Origin: Streptomyces sp. NBC_00271
GTDB lineage: Bacteria; Actinomycetota; Actinomycetes; Streptomycetales; Streptomycetaceae
Assembly: GCF_036178845.1 (NCBI RefSeq)
Contig: NZ_CP108070.1
Span: forward strand, 6,138,001-6,202,000
Length of the DNA stretch: 64,000 bases
Reading direction: 5' to 3'
Each line of letters opens with the position of its first letter. The stretch's first letter is position 1. Positions 16,407 to 26,278 of the stretch are shown piece by piece. Under the pieces are notes generated by a model. The model had not been told where the DNA came from. It worked only from the letters and a program-made list of their open reading frames with translations, and made no database searches. A program made the position numbers and the translations under genes.

Positions 16407-16841
16407 GTTCTGCGTCCCCCATTGGCGCGGATTGTTCTGCCTGTGCTGCGAGCCGTCCCGCACGCGCTCCACGCGGTCGTGCGGTGGTCCGCGCGGTGAA
16501 CTGCGCTGTGATCCGCACCGAGTCCGTCCGAGTCCGTGCTGTGATCGATCTGTGTCTCAGTGATCGATTGGCTGATTCCCGGCCAAGTCTGCCGTAGGGC
16601 ACTGACACGTCAAGCGCGGTGCCCGTTCCGTGACCGTCTGCGAAAGAAGCGTCGCGGAAGCGTTACAGGTGCCGTACGGGCGGTACACAGAATTTGCACG
16701 CCGACACCCTGGACAGGTTTCATGGCCGGTCCATCTCACTTCCATCTCGGGCCGGAGCCTTGCGCGAAGCCTGTAGCGTGGCCCGACGGAGACCGTAACA
16801 ACCACCGCGCAGACCGCGGGCAGAAACGACGGCGAGGACTG
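16407..16841. other. 435-bp divergent intergenic region between two kinase genes
   Basis: No credible gene is seen here. It contains a direct repeat GTGATCGAT (16541-16549 and 16560-16568) and a TTGCAC hexamer at 16694-16699 that could be a -35 element for the rightward kinase, without a convincing -10 partner. The upstream extensions of both kinase frames lack ribosome sites. It must hold both promoters. Confidence 0.5.
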
Positions 16842-18413
<1,572 letters not shown>

Positions 18414-18435
18414 GGGACACCGACGGAAACGTCCT

Positions 18436-18478
18436 CCACGCGCGCGTGATGCCCGAAACGGGCGCCACGCGCGCGTGG
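18436..18478. terminator. Long bidirectional hairpin terminator
   Basis: CCACGCGCGCGTG (18436-18448) pairs with a matching arm at 18466-18478. An inner stem GCCCG-AAA-CGGGC (51-63) stacks on it, and flanking GGAAAC/GTTTCC can extend it. It separates the convergent kinase and phosphotransferase-fold genes. Confidence 0.75.
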
Positions 18479-18539
18479 TGTTTCCCCCCGGTCGCGGTGT
18501 TCGCGCCCCGGCCGCTGCGTCTTCCCCGACCGGTGTCGG

Positions 18540-19667
18540 TCAGCCCGCGAACGCCTCGCACACCGTGTCGTACTCCCTCGTCCACCACACCGCCAGCGCC
18601 GAGGCCGCCGGGAACTGCGGATCGGCGCGGGTGTCGCCGCGCTCGTAGTGCCAGCGCAGCATCCAGAAGTCGTTGAGGCGCTCCCACCACACCCGGTGCA
18701 CGGCGGCCGCCAGTTGAGTGGGGCCGGCGCCCGCGGTACGCCGGTACGCGCGCGCGTAGGCCCGCACCTTCGCCAGGTCCAGCGCGCCGACGGGGCGTAC
18801 AAAGAAGATCACCGCGGCGCGTACGGCCTCCTCGGCGCGGGGATGGACGCCCAGCCGGTCCCAGTCGACGATCGCGGCCGGTTCGCCGTCGCGGTAGAGC
18901 AGGTTGAAGGGGTGGAAGTCGCCGTGCACCCAGCCCACCGAGCCGCCCTGCGGGGGCCGTCGGTCGGCATGGCGCTCCAGGAGGGCGCGCCGCTCCAGGA
19001 GCCGGTGGCGAGCCAGCTCGTCGAAGGCGTTGTACGGGCGGTGGCGGCGTACCTGGGCGAGCAGGCGGTCGATGAGTGCGAAGGTGTCGGCGGGGTCGGC
19101 TCCCCGGGCCGGATCGACCCCTTCCGCCGCCGCTGAGCCTCCCGCGTCGGCCTTCGCCGAGCCTCCTGTTCCCGCCGAGCCGTCCGTCGCGCCGGTGACG
19201 TCGGTCGGTCTCGCCGGGGTGCGGCCCTGTGTCGGCATCACCCGCTCCAGGCTCGCGTGGACGACGCCCAGGAGCGCCCCCAGCCGTGCGCACTGCTGCG
19301 TGGTGAGCTGGCCGCCGTGCCGGTGCCGGCCGTCGATCCAGGGGTGCAGCGCGTACGCGTGGCCTCCGATGACGGCGACGGTGCGCCCGTCGGTGCCGGT
19401 CAGCGGCGGGGCGACGGGGACGCCGAGGTCGGCGAGACGCTGGGTCGCCCGGTGCTGGCGGGCGATCGCGACCGGGTCGGCGGTCTCGGGGTCGAAATGG
19501 TGCTTGAGGAAGTAGCGGCCGCGGGTGGTGCGCAGCCGGTAGCCGCGGTTGAGCAGCCCCTGTTCGACGGGGTCGCAGGTCAGCGCGGACCCGGCGGCGT
19601 ACTGGCGGAGGAGGGCGCCCAGAGGGGGCGCGTGAGACACCGGGGGTGGTGCGGATAGGCGCGGCAC
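18540..19667 (-). CDS. Aminoglycoside-phosphotransferase-fold protein
   Basis: A 375-residue protein of the phosphotransferase (APH/choline kinase) superfamily: N-lobe with RYFLKHHF (putative ATP-binding Lys), catalytic WVHGDFHPFN (Brenner-like HxDxxxxN), then AIVDWDRLG as the metal-binding Asp. The substrate is unknown; such core-genome copies in Streptomyces are rarely true resistance enzymes. An Ala/Gly/Thr/Ser-rich insertion between the lobes (about 150-200) is low complexity. The start at 19667 gives a Pro-rich leader and is not backed by a clear ribosome site, so a start a few residues in is possible. Confidence 0.75.
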   Translation of the reverse strand: MPRLSAPPPVSHAPPLGALLRQYAAGSALTCDPVEQGLLNRGYRLRTTRGRYFLKHHFDPETADPVAIARQHRATQRLADLGVPVAPPLTGTDGRTVAVIGGHAYALHPWIDGRHRHGGQLTTQQCARLGALLGVVHASLERVMPTQGRTPARPTDVTGATDGSAGTGGSAKADAGGSAAAEGVDPARGADPADTFALIDRLLAQVRRHRPYNAFDELARHRLLERRALLERHADRRPPQGGSVGWVHGDFHPFNLLYRDGEPAAIVDWDRLGVHPRAEEAVRAAVIFFVRPVGALDLAKVRAYARAYRRTAGAGPTQLAAAVHRVWWERLNDFWMLRWHYERGDTRADPQFPAASALAVWWTREYDTVCEAFAG

Positions 19668-19743
19668 GCGCCAGATGCTAGGGCACGATCCGGGCCTCTG
19701 ACCTCGCGTTTGTCACAGACAGTCGTCTTCGATCACGGGACAG

Positions 19744-20166
19744 TCACAGGGTGCGCCGGAACTGGCGTTCCATGGCATCGTCCGCGGAATGGACGGTGGA
19801 GAACTGGGGCTCGATGCTCAGATGAACCGGGTCGAAGGGCTCGCCGTCCATGAACCGCGGCGCGGGCGCGAACAGCTCGCGCTGGGACGCGGTCGGCTCC
19901 ACGGCCTCGCACCGGCCCACGATCTGCACGGACCACACGCTCTCGCCGGGCCCTGCCGAAGCCAGGTTGTCGGTGCCGTAGGCGACGACGCTCCCGAGGC
20001 AGGCTCGGTGGTAGCCGCAGCCCCGGTGCAGGCGCAACAGGACGCGGTCGTCCACCACGACGTGGCGGGCGGGGGCGAGGAAGGGCATGGCACGCAGGCT
20101 GGCCGCCAACCGGCCGTGGTCGGTTCGGCCGAGAAGTTCCACGGCGAGCTCTTCGTCGATGGGCAT
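19744..20166 (-). CDS. Pyridoxamine 5'-phosphate oxidase-fold protein
   Basis: A 140-residue split-barrel protein of the PPOX superfamily, probably binding a flavin or related cofactor; members reduce small substrates or protect cofactors. Recognisable are MPIDEELAVELLGRTDHGRLA (first 20 or so residues), the strand FLAPARHVVVDDRVLLRLH, and VWSVQIVGRCEAVE. The ATG at 20166 is the natural family start, although its ribosome site is poor; the frame stays open upstream to 20301. No specific substrate can be assigned. It lies downstream of the response regulator on the same strand, behind a hairpin. Confidence 0.72.
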   Translation of the reverse strand: MPIDEELAVELLGRTDHGRLAASLRAMPFLAPARHVVVDDRVLLRLHRGCGYHRACLGSVVAYGTDNLASAGPGESVWSVQIVGRCEAVEPTASQRELFAPAPRFMDGEPFDPVHLSIEPQFSTVHSADDAMERQFRRTL

Positions 20167-20211
20167 GCCCCCAATTTCCGACACCCTGAAGGCCCCGAAA
20201 AAGAGGCGCCC

Positions 20212-20228
20212 GCCCCTTGAAGAGGGGC
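20212..20228 (-). terminator. Small hairpin downstream of the response regulator
   Basis: GCCCCT/AGGGGC arms surround a 5-base loop; read on the minus strand, a CTTTTT run follows seven bases later. It is plausible as an intrinsic terminator for the DevR-type gene, 74 bases past its stop. Confidence 0.5.
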
Positions 20229-20301
20229 CAAAGGTCCCGAAACGCAAGTAGGGCGGTATCGGCGGCGCCGCACTCAGTGACCCGTGTTCTTGGTACCGCA
20301 C

Positions 20302-20988
20302 TCAGTGGTGCTGCTTCTCCGCCTGGATGCGCGCCACATAGGCGGCGGCCTGCGAACGCCGTTCCATGCCCAGTTTGGACAGCAGGCTCGACACGTAATT
20401 CTTGATCGTCTTTTCGGCGAGATGCAGCCGCTCGCCGATCACGCGGTTGGTGAGCCCCTCGCCGATCAGGTCGAGGACCTTGCGCTCCTGCTCGGTGAGG
20501 TGTCCGAGCTTGTCGACGTTCCTGGCACCGCCGCCGTGCCGCAGCCGCTCCAGGACCTGGGCGGTGGCCACGGGGTCGAGCAGCGACTTGCCGGCCGCGA
20601 CATCGCGTACGGCCGAGAGCAGTTCGGCGCCGCGGATCGCTTTCAGCACATAGCCCGACGCGCCCGCCATGATCGCGTCGAAAAGCGCCTCGTCGTCGGC
20701 GAAGGAGGTCAGCATCAGGCAATTGATGTCCTGATTCCGCGACCGGATCTCGCGGCAGACCTCCACTCCGCTGCCGTCCGGGAGCCGTACGTCCAGGACC
20801 GCGACGTCCGGGGCCGTGGCCGGGATCCGCGCCAGCGCGTCGGCCGCCGTACCGGCCTCGCCGACGACCTCGATGTCGCCCTCACTCGAAAGCAACTCAT
20901 GGACACCGCGGCGTACCACTTCGTGATCGTCGAGGAGAAATACGGTAATTTTTCCGCTTTCGGGCACAAAGTCAGTGTCACACGCCAC
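20302..20988 (-). CDS. NarL/FixJ-family response regulator, DevR/DosR-like
   Basis: A two-component DNA-binding regulator, 228 residues with this start. The receiver domain (about 13-130) has the acidic pair Asp20-Asp21, phospho-acceptor Asp66 in VAVLDVRLPDG, a Ser/Thr at LTSF and Lys in YVLKAIRG. A LuxR-type helix-turn-helix follows (about 157-205, LTEQERKVLDLIGEGLTNRVIGERL), ending in a His-rich tail. There is no adjacent histidine kinase, so it is an orphan. The closest family is DevR/DosR, redox- or hypoxia-responsive in mycobacteria; that similarity is a family call, not a shown function. GTG 20988 has AGGA 6 bases upstream; GTG 20967 is the alternative. Confidence 0.85.
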   Translation of the reverse strand: MACDTDFVPESGKITVFLLDDHEVVRRGVHELLSSEGDIEVVGEAGTAADALARIPATAPDVAVLDVRLPDGSGVEVCREIRSRNQDINCLMLTSFADDEALFDAIMAGASGYVLKAIRGAELLSAVRDVAAGKSLLDPVATAQVLERLRHGGGARNVDKLGHLTEQERKVLDLIGEGLTNRVIGERLHLAEKTIKNYVSSLLSKLGMERRSQAAAYVARIQAEKQHH

Positions 20989-21347
20989 CCTTGGTCCTGC
21001 CCGGGGTGAACTCTTCCCGTGCCTGGGGTGACCGGGATAACGTGCCCGTGTTCCGGCCCCCTGCGAGGCTGTGACCAGTGCTGTGACCAGCGACTGTTCC
21101 CGACCTGCGTGCATTACTTGGAAATCCGACTAATAAATAGTGGGAAGTCCAAGCAAAAACGCAGGTCAGGAGGGGTTTCACAGAATTGTGGAGCACTGGG
21201 TAACGTGGCCGTTGCAGGGCGCTCGCCGGGGCACCTGTCACGCCTGTTCCCGGCCGAGTGCACCCACCCCGTGCACGGGTACTTGGAACAGGCGAGCCGC
21301 ACTGGCCACCCGGCAACCCCGGGGGCCGGACCGACGGAGGAGCACAC
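20989..21347. other. 359-bp regulatory gap between devR-like gene and bkd operon 2
   Basis: No gene is seen. It holds a 12-bp-period direct repeat CTGTGACCAG (21069-21078 and 21081-21090). An unusually AT-rich block follows (21123-21140, with TAATAAATAG) flanked by inverted arms CTTGGA (21117-21122) and TCCAAG (21148-21153). These are likely promoter or operator elements for the divergent genes; hexamer spacing does not give a clean sigma-70 promoter. Confidence 0.5.
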
Positions 21348-22598
21348 GTGACCGTGGAGAGCACTGCCGCGCGCAAGCCGCGACGCAGCGCCGGTACGAC
21401 CGCTGCGAAAAGCGGCGCCAGTACGACCGGTACGAAGAGCGCCGCGAGCAAGCGCACCAGCGCGGCCGGCAAGAAGTCACCGGGCGTACCCGGCGCACCT
21501 GGCGCATCGGGCCCCGGTCCCGAGCTCGTCCAGCTGCTGACGCCGGAGGGCGAGCGGGTCAAGGACGCCACGTACGACCCGTACGTCGCCGACATCACCC
21601 CCGAAGACCTGCGCGGTCTGTACCGGGACATGGTGCTGACCCGTCGCTTCGACGCAGAGGCCACCTCCCTGCAGCGCCAGGGCGAGCTGGGCCTGTGGGC
21701 CTCGCTGCTCGGCCAGGAGGCCGCCCAGATCGGCTCCGGGCGGGCCACCCGCGAGGACGACTACGTCTTCCCGACCTACCGTGAGCACGGCGTCGCCTGG
21801 TGCCGCGGGGTCGACCCGACCAACCTGCTCGGCATGTTCCGGGGTGTGAACAACGGCGGCTGGGACCCGAACAGCAACAACTTCCACCTGTACACGATCG
21901 TCATCGGCTCGCAGACGCTGCACGCCACCGGCTACGCCATGGGCGTCGCCAAGGACGGCGCGGACTCGGCCGTGATCGCGTACTTCGGGGACGGCGCCTC
22001 CAGCCAGGGCGACGTCGCTGAGTCGTTCACCTTCTCCGCGGTCTACAACGCCCCGGTCGTGTTCTTCTGCCAGAACAACCAGTGGGCGATCTCCGAGCCG
22101 ACCGAGAAGCAGACCCGCGTCCCGCTCTACCAGCGCGCGCAGGGCTACGGCTTCCCGGGCGTCCGGGTCGACGGCAACGACGTCCTCGCCTGCCTGGCGG
22201 TCACCAAGTGGGCGCTGGAGCGGGCCCGCCGCGGCGAGGGCCCCACCCTCGTGGAGGCGTACACCTACCGCATGGGCGCGCACACCACCTCCGACGACCC
22301 GACCAAGTACCGGGCCGACGAGGAGCGCGAGTCGTGGGAGGCGAAGGACCCGATCCTGCGCCTGCGCGCGTACCTGGAGGCTTCAAACCACGCGGACGAG
22401 GGATTCTTCGCGGAACTTGAGGCCGAGAGCGAAGCGTTGGGCAAACGAGTACGCGAAGTCGTCCGCGCCATGCCGGACCCGGACCGCTTCGCCATCTTCG
22501 AGAACGTGTACGCCGACGGGCACGCGCTCGTCGACGAGGAGCGGGCCCAGTTCGCCGCCTACCAGGCGTCGTTCGCGGATGAAGGGGAGGGCAAGTAG
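21348..22598 (+). CDS. bkdA: Branched-chain 2-oxo acid dehydrogenase E1 alpha (copy 2)
   Basis: The 416-residue E1 alpha paralogue has ThDP motif GDGASSQGDVAESFTFS (from about residue 219) ending QNN, and the loop YRMGAHTTSDDPTKYRAD. It differs from copy 1 by a 50-residue N-terminal extension of Ala, Lys, Ser, Thr and Gly with repeated AAKSGAS/TKSAASK-type segments, basic and probably disordered. The GTG at 21348 has GGAGGA 6 bases upstream. Automated annotation may call it pyruvate dehydrogenase alpha; the neighbouring E1 beta and E2 and the paralogous operon favour branched-chain substrates. It is first gene of a three-gene operon. Confidence 0.86.
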   Translation: MTVESTAARKPRRSAGTTAAKSGASTTGTKSAASKRTSAAGKKSPGVPGAPGASGPGPELVQLLTPEGERVKDATYDPYVADITPEDLRGLYRDMVLTRRFDAEATSLQRQGELGLWASLLGQEAAQIGSGRATREDDYVFPTYREHGVAWCRGVDPTNLLGMFRGVNNGGWDPNSNNFHLYTIVIGSQTLHATGYAMGVAKDGADSAVIAYFGDGASSQGDVAESFTFSAVYNAPVVFFCQNNQWAISEPTEKQTRVPLYQRAQGYGFPGVRVDGNDVLACLAVTKWALERARRGEGPTLVEAYTYRMGAHTTSDDPTKYRADEERESWEAKDPILRLRAYLEASNHADEGFFAELEAESEALGKRVREVVRAMPDPDRFAIFENVYADGHALVDEERAQFAAYQASFADEGEGK

Positions 22599-22600
22599 CG

Positions 22601-23581
22601 ATGGCTGCGGAAAAGATGGCGTTGGCCAAGGCGATCAACGAGTCGCTGCGCACGGCCCTCGACGCCGACCCCAAGGTCCTGATCATGGGTGAGGACGTCG
22701 GCAAGCTCGGCGGTGTCTTCCGGGTCACCGACGGGCTCCAGAAGGACTTCGGCGAGGACCGGGTCATCGACACCCCGCTCGCGGAGTCGGGCATCGTCGG
22801 CACGGCGATCGGTCTCGCGCTGCGCGGCTACCGGCCGGTGGTGGAGATCCAGTTCGACGGTTTCGTCTTCCCGGCGTACGACCAGATCGTCACGCAGCTC
22901 GCGAAGATGCACGCGCGGGCGCTGGGCAAGATCAAGCTTCCCGTCGTGATCCGGATTCCGTACGGCGGTGGCATCGGCGCGGTCGAGCACCACTCCGAGT
23001 CCCCCGAGGCGCTGTTCGCGCACGTGGCGGGCCTGAAGGTGGTCTCTCCGTCGAACGCGTCGGACGCCTACTGGATGATGCAGCAGGCCATCCAGAGCGA
23101 CGACCCGGTGATCTTCTTCGAGCCGAAGCGGCGCTACTGGGACAAGGGCGAGGTCACCACCGACGCGATTCCCGGACCGCTGCACAAGGCGGTCGTGGCG
23201 CGCGAGGGCAGCGATCTGACGCTCGCCGCCTACGGCCCGATGGTGAAGGTCTGCCTGGAGGCGGCCGCGGCCGCCCAGGAGGAGGGCAAGTCGATCGAGG
23301 TCCTGGACCTGCGCTCGATGTCCCCGATCGACTTCGACTCCGTCCAGGCCTCGGTGGAGAAGACCCGCCGCCTGGTCGTGGTGCACGAGGCCCCGGTCTT
23401 CCTCGGTACGGGCGCGGAGATCGCCGCCCGCATCACGGAGCGGTGCTTCTACCACCTGGAGGCACCCGTCCTGCGGGTGGGCGGCTATCACGCCCCCTAT
23501 CCGCCGGCGCGCCTGGAGGAGGAGTACCTTCCGGGCCTGGACCGGGTGCTCGACGCCGTCGACCGCTCACTGGCGTACTGA
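22601..23581 (+). CDS. bkdB: Branched-chain 2-oxo acid dehydrogenase E1 beta (copy 2)
   Basis: The 326-residue E1 beta has the N-terminal transketolase-like domain (IMGEDVGKLGGVFRVTDGLQ, DTPLAESGIVGTAIGLAL, IRIPYGGGIGAVEHHSESPE) and C-terminal domain (about 195-320). It starts two bases after the E1 alpha stop, with GGGGAGG at 22584-22590 inside that gene. It forms the decarboxylase with copy-2 E1 alpha; mixed complexes with copy 1 are conceivable but untested. Confidence 0.9.
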   Translation: MAAEKMALAKAINESLRTALDADPKVLIMGEDVGKLGGVFRVTDGLQKDFGEDRVIDTPLAESGIVGTAIGLALRGYRPVVEIQFDGFVFPAYDQIVTQLAKMHARALGKIKLPVVIRIPYGGGIGAVEHHSESPEALFAHVAGLKVVSPSNASDAYWMMQQAIQSDDPVIFFEPKRRYWDKGEVTTDAIPGPLHKAVVAREGSDLTLAAYGPMVKVCLEAAAAAQEEGKSIEVLDLRSMSPIDFDSVQASVEKTRRLVVVHEAPVFLGTGAEIAARITERCFYHLEAPVLRVGGYHAPYPPARLEEEYLPGLDRVLDAVDRSLAY

Positions 23582-23591
23582 GGAGAGGGTC

Positions 23592-25058
23592 GTGACGACG
23601 ATGACTGAGAACGCGTCGGGGCTCCGCGAGTTCAAGATGCCCGACGTGGGCGAGGGGCTCACCGAGGCGGAGATCCTCAAGTGGTACGTCCAGCCCGGTG
23701 ACACGGTCACCGACGGCCAGGTCGTCTGCGAGGTCGAGACCGCCAAGGCCGCCGTGGAACTGCCCATCCCGTACGACGGCGTGGTGCGCGAACTCCACTT
23801 CCCCGAGGGGACGACGGTGGACGTGGGCCAGGTGATCATCGCGGTCGACGTGGCCGGCGGATCGGCACCCACCGGACAGGCTCCCGTCGCCGAGGAAGCG
23901 CCTGTGGCCGAGGCGCCCGCCGCCCCCGACCCCCAGGCACCGGTTGCCGACGAACCCAAGCCCGAGGGCCGCACGCCGGTCCTCGTCGGGTACGGGGTGG
24001 CCGAGGCCTCCACGAAGCGCCGCCCCCGCAAGGGCGCCGAGGTCCCGGCCCAGCAGCCCGAGACGTTCCTGGCGGCGACCGCGATCCAGGGCGAGCTCAA
24101 CGGCCACGGCCACGCGTCCGTGGTGGTCGGGCAGCGCCCGCTCGCCAAGCCCCCGGTCCGCAAGCTGGCCAAGGACCTCGGCGTCGACCTGGCGACGATC
24201 ACGCCTTCGGGCCCGGACGGCATCATCACGCGCGAGGACGTGCACGCGGCGGTCGCACCGGCTCCGGCCCCCGAGCAGCCGTCGGTGACGGCGGTGACGG
24301 CGCCCCCGGTTCCCGCCCAGGCCCAGGCTCCCGCTCCGGTCGTGACATACGACACGGCGCGTGAGACGCGTATTCCGATCAAGGGGGTCCGCAAGGCCAC
24401 GGCCGCCGCGATGATCGGTTCGGCGTTCACCGCGCCGCACGTCACGGAGTTCGTGACGGTCGACGTGACGCGCACGATGAAGCTCGTCGAGGAGCTCAAG
24501 CAGGACAAGGAGATGCAGGGCCTGCGGGTCAACCCGCTCCTGCTCATCGCCAAGGCCCTGCTGGTCGCCATCAAGCGCAACCCGGACGTCAACGCGTCCT
24601 GGGACGAGGCGGCCCAGGAGATCGTGCTCAAGCACTACGTGAACCTGGGCATCGCCGCCGCCACCCCGCGTGGTCTGATCGTCCCGAACATCAAGGACGC
24701 CCACACCAAGACGCTCCCCCAACTCGCCGGGTCCCTGGGCGAGCTGGTGGCCACGGCCCGCGAGGGCAAGACCTCACCCGCCGCGATGCAGGGCGGCACG
24801 GTCACGATCACGAACGTCGGCGTCTTCGGCGTCGACACCGGCACGCCGATCCTCAACCCCGGCGAGTCGGCGATCCTCGCGATCGGCGCGATCAAGCTCC
24901 AGCCGTGGGTCCACAAGGGCAAGGTCAAGCCCCGCCAGGTGACGACGCTCGCGCTGAGCTTCGACCACCGCCTGGTCGACGGCGAGCTGGGCTCCAAGGT
25001 CCTGGCCGACGTGGCGGCGATCCTGGAACAGCCGAAGCGCCTGATCACCTGGGCGTGA
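23592..25058 (+). CDS. bkdC: Branched-chain 2-oxo acid dehydrogenase E2 (copy 2)
   Basis: The 488-residue lipoamide acyltransferase has a lipoyl domain (about 12-88, Lys52 in VETAKAAVEL), an Ala/Pro/Glu-rich linker of about 40 residues, and a peripheral-subunit-binding domain (about 187-225, PLAKPPVRKLAKDLGVDL). A further Pro/Ala linker leads to the catalytic domain with SFDHRLVDGELG near the C-terminus. Linkers are longer and better preserved than in copy 1. The GTG at 23592 has GGAG 6 bases upstream; ATG 23601 is an alternative. A perfect terminator follows 32 bases after the stop. No E3 gene is nearby. Confidence 0.9.
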   Translation: MTTMTENASGLREFKMPDVGEGLTEAEILKWYVQPGDTVTDGQVVCEVETAKAAVELPIPYDGVVRELHFPEGTTVDVGQVIIAVDVAGGSAPTGQAPVAEEAPVAEAPAAPDPQAPVADEPKPEGRTPVLVGYGVAEASTKRRPRKGAEVPAQQPETFLAATAIQGELNGHGHASVVVGQRPLAKPPVRKLAKDLGVDLATITPSGPDGIITREDVHAAVAPAPAPEQPSVTAVTAPPVPAQAQAPAPVVTYDTARETRIPIKGVRKATAAAMIGSAFTAPHVTEFVTVDVTRTMKLVEELKQDKEMQGLRVNPLLLIAKALLVAIKRNPDVNASWDEAAQEIVLKHYVNLGIAAATPRGLIVPNIKDAHTKTLPQLAGSLGELVATAREGKTSPAAMQGGTVTITNVGVFGVDTGTPILNPGESAILAIGAIKLQPWVHKGKVKPRQVTTLALSFDHRLVDGELGSKVLADVAAILEQPKRLITWA

Positions 25059-25090
25059 GCGTCGGCGCGCAGTCGGCGCGCGGCATGACG

Positions 25091-25125
25091 AAGGGGGCCC
25101 GTCGCGTTCGGCGACGGGCCCCCTT
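25091..25125. terminator. Terminator of bkd operon 2
   Basis: AAGGGGGCCCGTCGC and its exact complement form a 15-bp stem around GTTCG, ending in CTT. It lies between bkdC and the convergent carboxypeptidase gene and can act in both directions. Confidence 0.8.
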
Positions 25126-25160
25126 CGGCTGTGGTGTGCGGGAACCACTCCGTCCGGGAA

Positions 25161-26057
25161 CTACCTGGCGAAGCCGTAGTTCAGGAGCTTGGTGGCGTCC
25201 GTGGCGCGCTGGGTGATCGAGGTCGACGCGAGGACCGTGCCGATGATCGTCTTGCCGTTGCGGGTGGCGGCGAAGACGAGGCAGTACTTGGCCTCGGGGC
25301 CGGAGCCGGTCTTCACGCCGATGGTGCCGCTGTAGCTGCTGAGCAGCGTGTTCGTGTTGGTCCACGCCGCCATGGTGCGGGTGCTGCCGGTCTTCGTGAC
25401 GGTCTTCGCCGTGTACGACTTGGTCTTCACGACCGTCTTGAACGTGGTGCTCTTCATCGCGCTGCTGGCGAGCTTCGTCAGGTCGCGCGGCGTCGAGTAG
25501 TTGCTGCCGTTGCCGATGCCGTCGAACGAGTCGAACTTCGTGTTCGTCATGCCGAGGCTCCGCGCGGTGGTGTTCATCTTGCCGATGAACGACTTCACAC
25601 GGGCGGCACGGGTGGAGCCCGAGCCGAACTTGTCGGCGAGCGCGTAGGCGGCGTCACAGCCGGACGGCAGCATCAGACCGTAGAGGAGCTGACGGACGGT
25701 GACCTTGTCGCCGACGATCAGGTGGGCGGAGGACGCGGTGTTGGCGACGATGTAGTCGCTGTACGCCTTCTGGATCGTGACCTTGGCGTCGAGGTTGAGG
25801 TTCGGCTGCGAGAGCACGACCTTGGCGGTCATGATCTTGGTGGTGGAACCGGTGGAACGCTTGGTGTCGGCAGCCTTGGTGTACAAGGTCTTGGCCGTGC
25901 CGTTGTTCATCACGTAGCCGCCGGCGGCGGCGATGGTGGGCGTCGTGACGGCCCCTGCGGGGGCGGCCCCGAAGGCTCCGGCCGCCAGTACGGCGCCGGT
26001 GGTAACGGTGACAGCGGCGGCTCGGCGGAAACGCGTGCCCTTAATGCCGGTAATCAA
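25161..26057 (-). CDS. Secreted D-alanyl-D-alanine carboxypeptidase (peptidase S11)
   Basis: A penicillin-binding-protein-type serine hydrolase that trims the terminal D-Ala of peptidoglycan stem peptides. The 298 residues begin with a signal peptide (basic TRFRRAAA, then a hydrophobic stretch, cleavage probably after AGA near 36). Catalytic motifs are STTK (Ser71, Lys74), SGC (132-134, the S-x-N position occupied by Cys as in several actinobacterial members), and KTG in IGVKTGSGPE. No C-terminal membrane anchor is present. The start is TTG at 26057 with GGAG 8 bases upstream. Confidence 0.85.
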   Translation of the reverse strand: MITGIKGTRFRRAAAVTVTTGAVLAAGAFGAAPAGAVTTPTIAAAGGYVMNNGTAKTLYTKAADTKRSTGSTTKIMTAKVVLSQPNLNLDAKVTIQKAYSDYIVANTASSAHLIVGDKVTVRQLLYGLMLPSGCDAAYALADKFGSGSTRAARVKSFIGKMNTTARSLGMTNTKFDSFDGIGNGSNYSTPRDLTKLASSAMKSTTFKTVVKTKSYTAKTVTKTGSTRTMAAWTNTNTLLSSYSGTIGVKTGSGPEAKYCLVFAATRNGKTIIGTVLASTSITQRATDATKLLNYGFAR

Positions 26058-26094
26058 AATGAACGCTCCGAATGCGCGAAATGCCCCTGGGAGA

Positions 26095-26114
26095 ACGGCA
26101 CATGGCAGTGCCGT
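26095..26114. promoter_or_regulatory. Inverted repeat upstream of the carboxypeptidase gene
   Basis: ACGGCAC-ATGGCA-GTGCCGT has perfect 7-bp arms and lies 38-57 bases upstream of the carboxypeptidase start. It could be an operator or a leader hairpin; which one cannot be told. Confidence 0.4.
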
Positions 26115-26266
26115 CTTACGTACGGACTAGTCAGGGCCCCAAAGGGATGCACGGAAGAGGGGGTGGAATTGTGTGACGTGGGTTACGCCAAGGGGCGGGC
26201 GTTGACCGCGTGAAGGCTACCGGTCCGCATCCTGGACGACGCACCACCATGTGTACGTGTTGTATC

Positions 26267-26272
26267 TATGAT
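26267..26272 (+). promoter_or_regulatory. Candidate -10 element for leaderless GntR transcript
   Basis: TATGAT ends 6 bases before the ATG at 26279, so transcription would start at about the A of the start codon. No recognisable ribosome site precedes the ATG. No good -35 hexamer is seen at 17-18 bp. Confidence 0.4.
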
Positions 26273-26278
26273 GTGCGC

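Noticed and set aside
18540..19667. Aminoglycoside resistance gene
   Set aside because: The fold is shared by many kinases; neither sequence detail nor context indicates aminoglycoside as substrate.
21117..21153. Possible DosR/DevR box near the bkd copy 2 promoter
   Set aside because: The GGACTTCCCAC stretch on the minus strand only partly resembles the mycobacterial DosR consensus, and no second half-site is found.
21174..21187. Third parS-like site
   Set aside because: TTTCACAGAATTG lacks the CACGTG core and the right half; it is only a chance similarity to one half-site.
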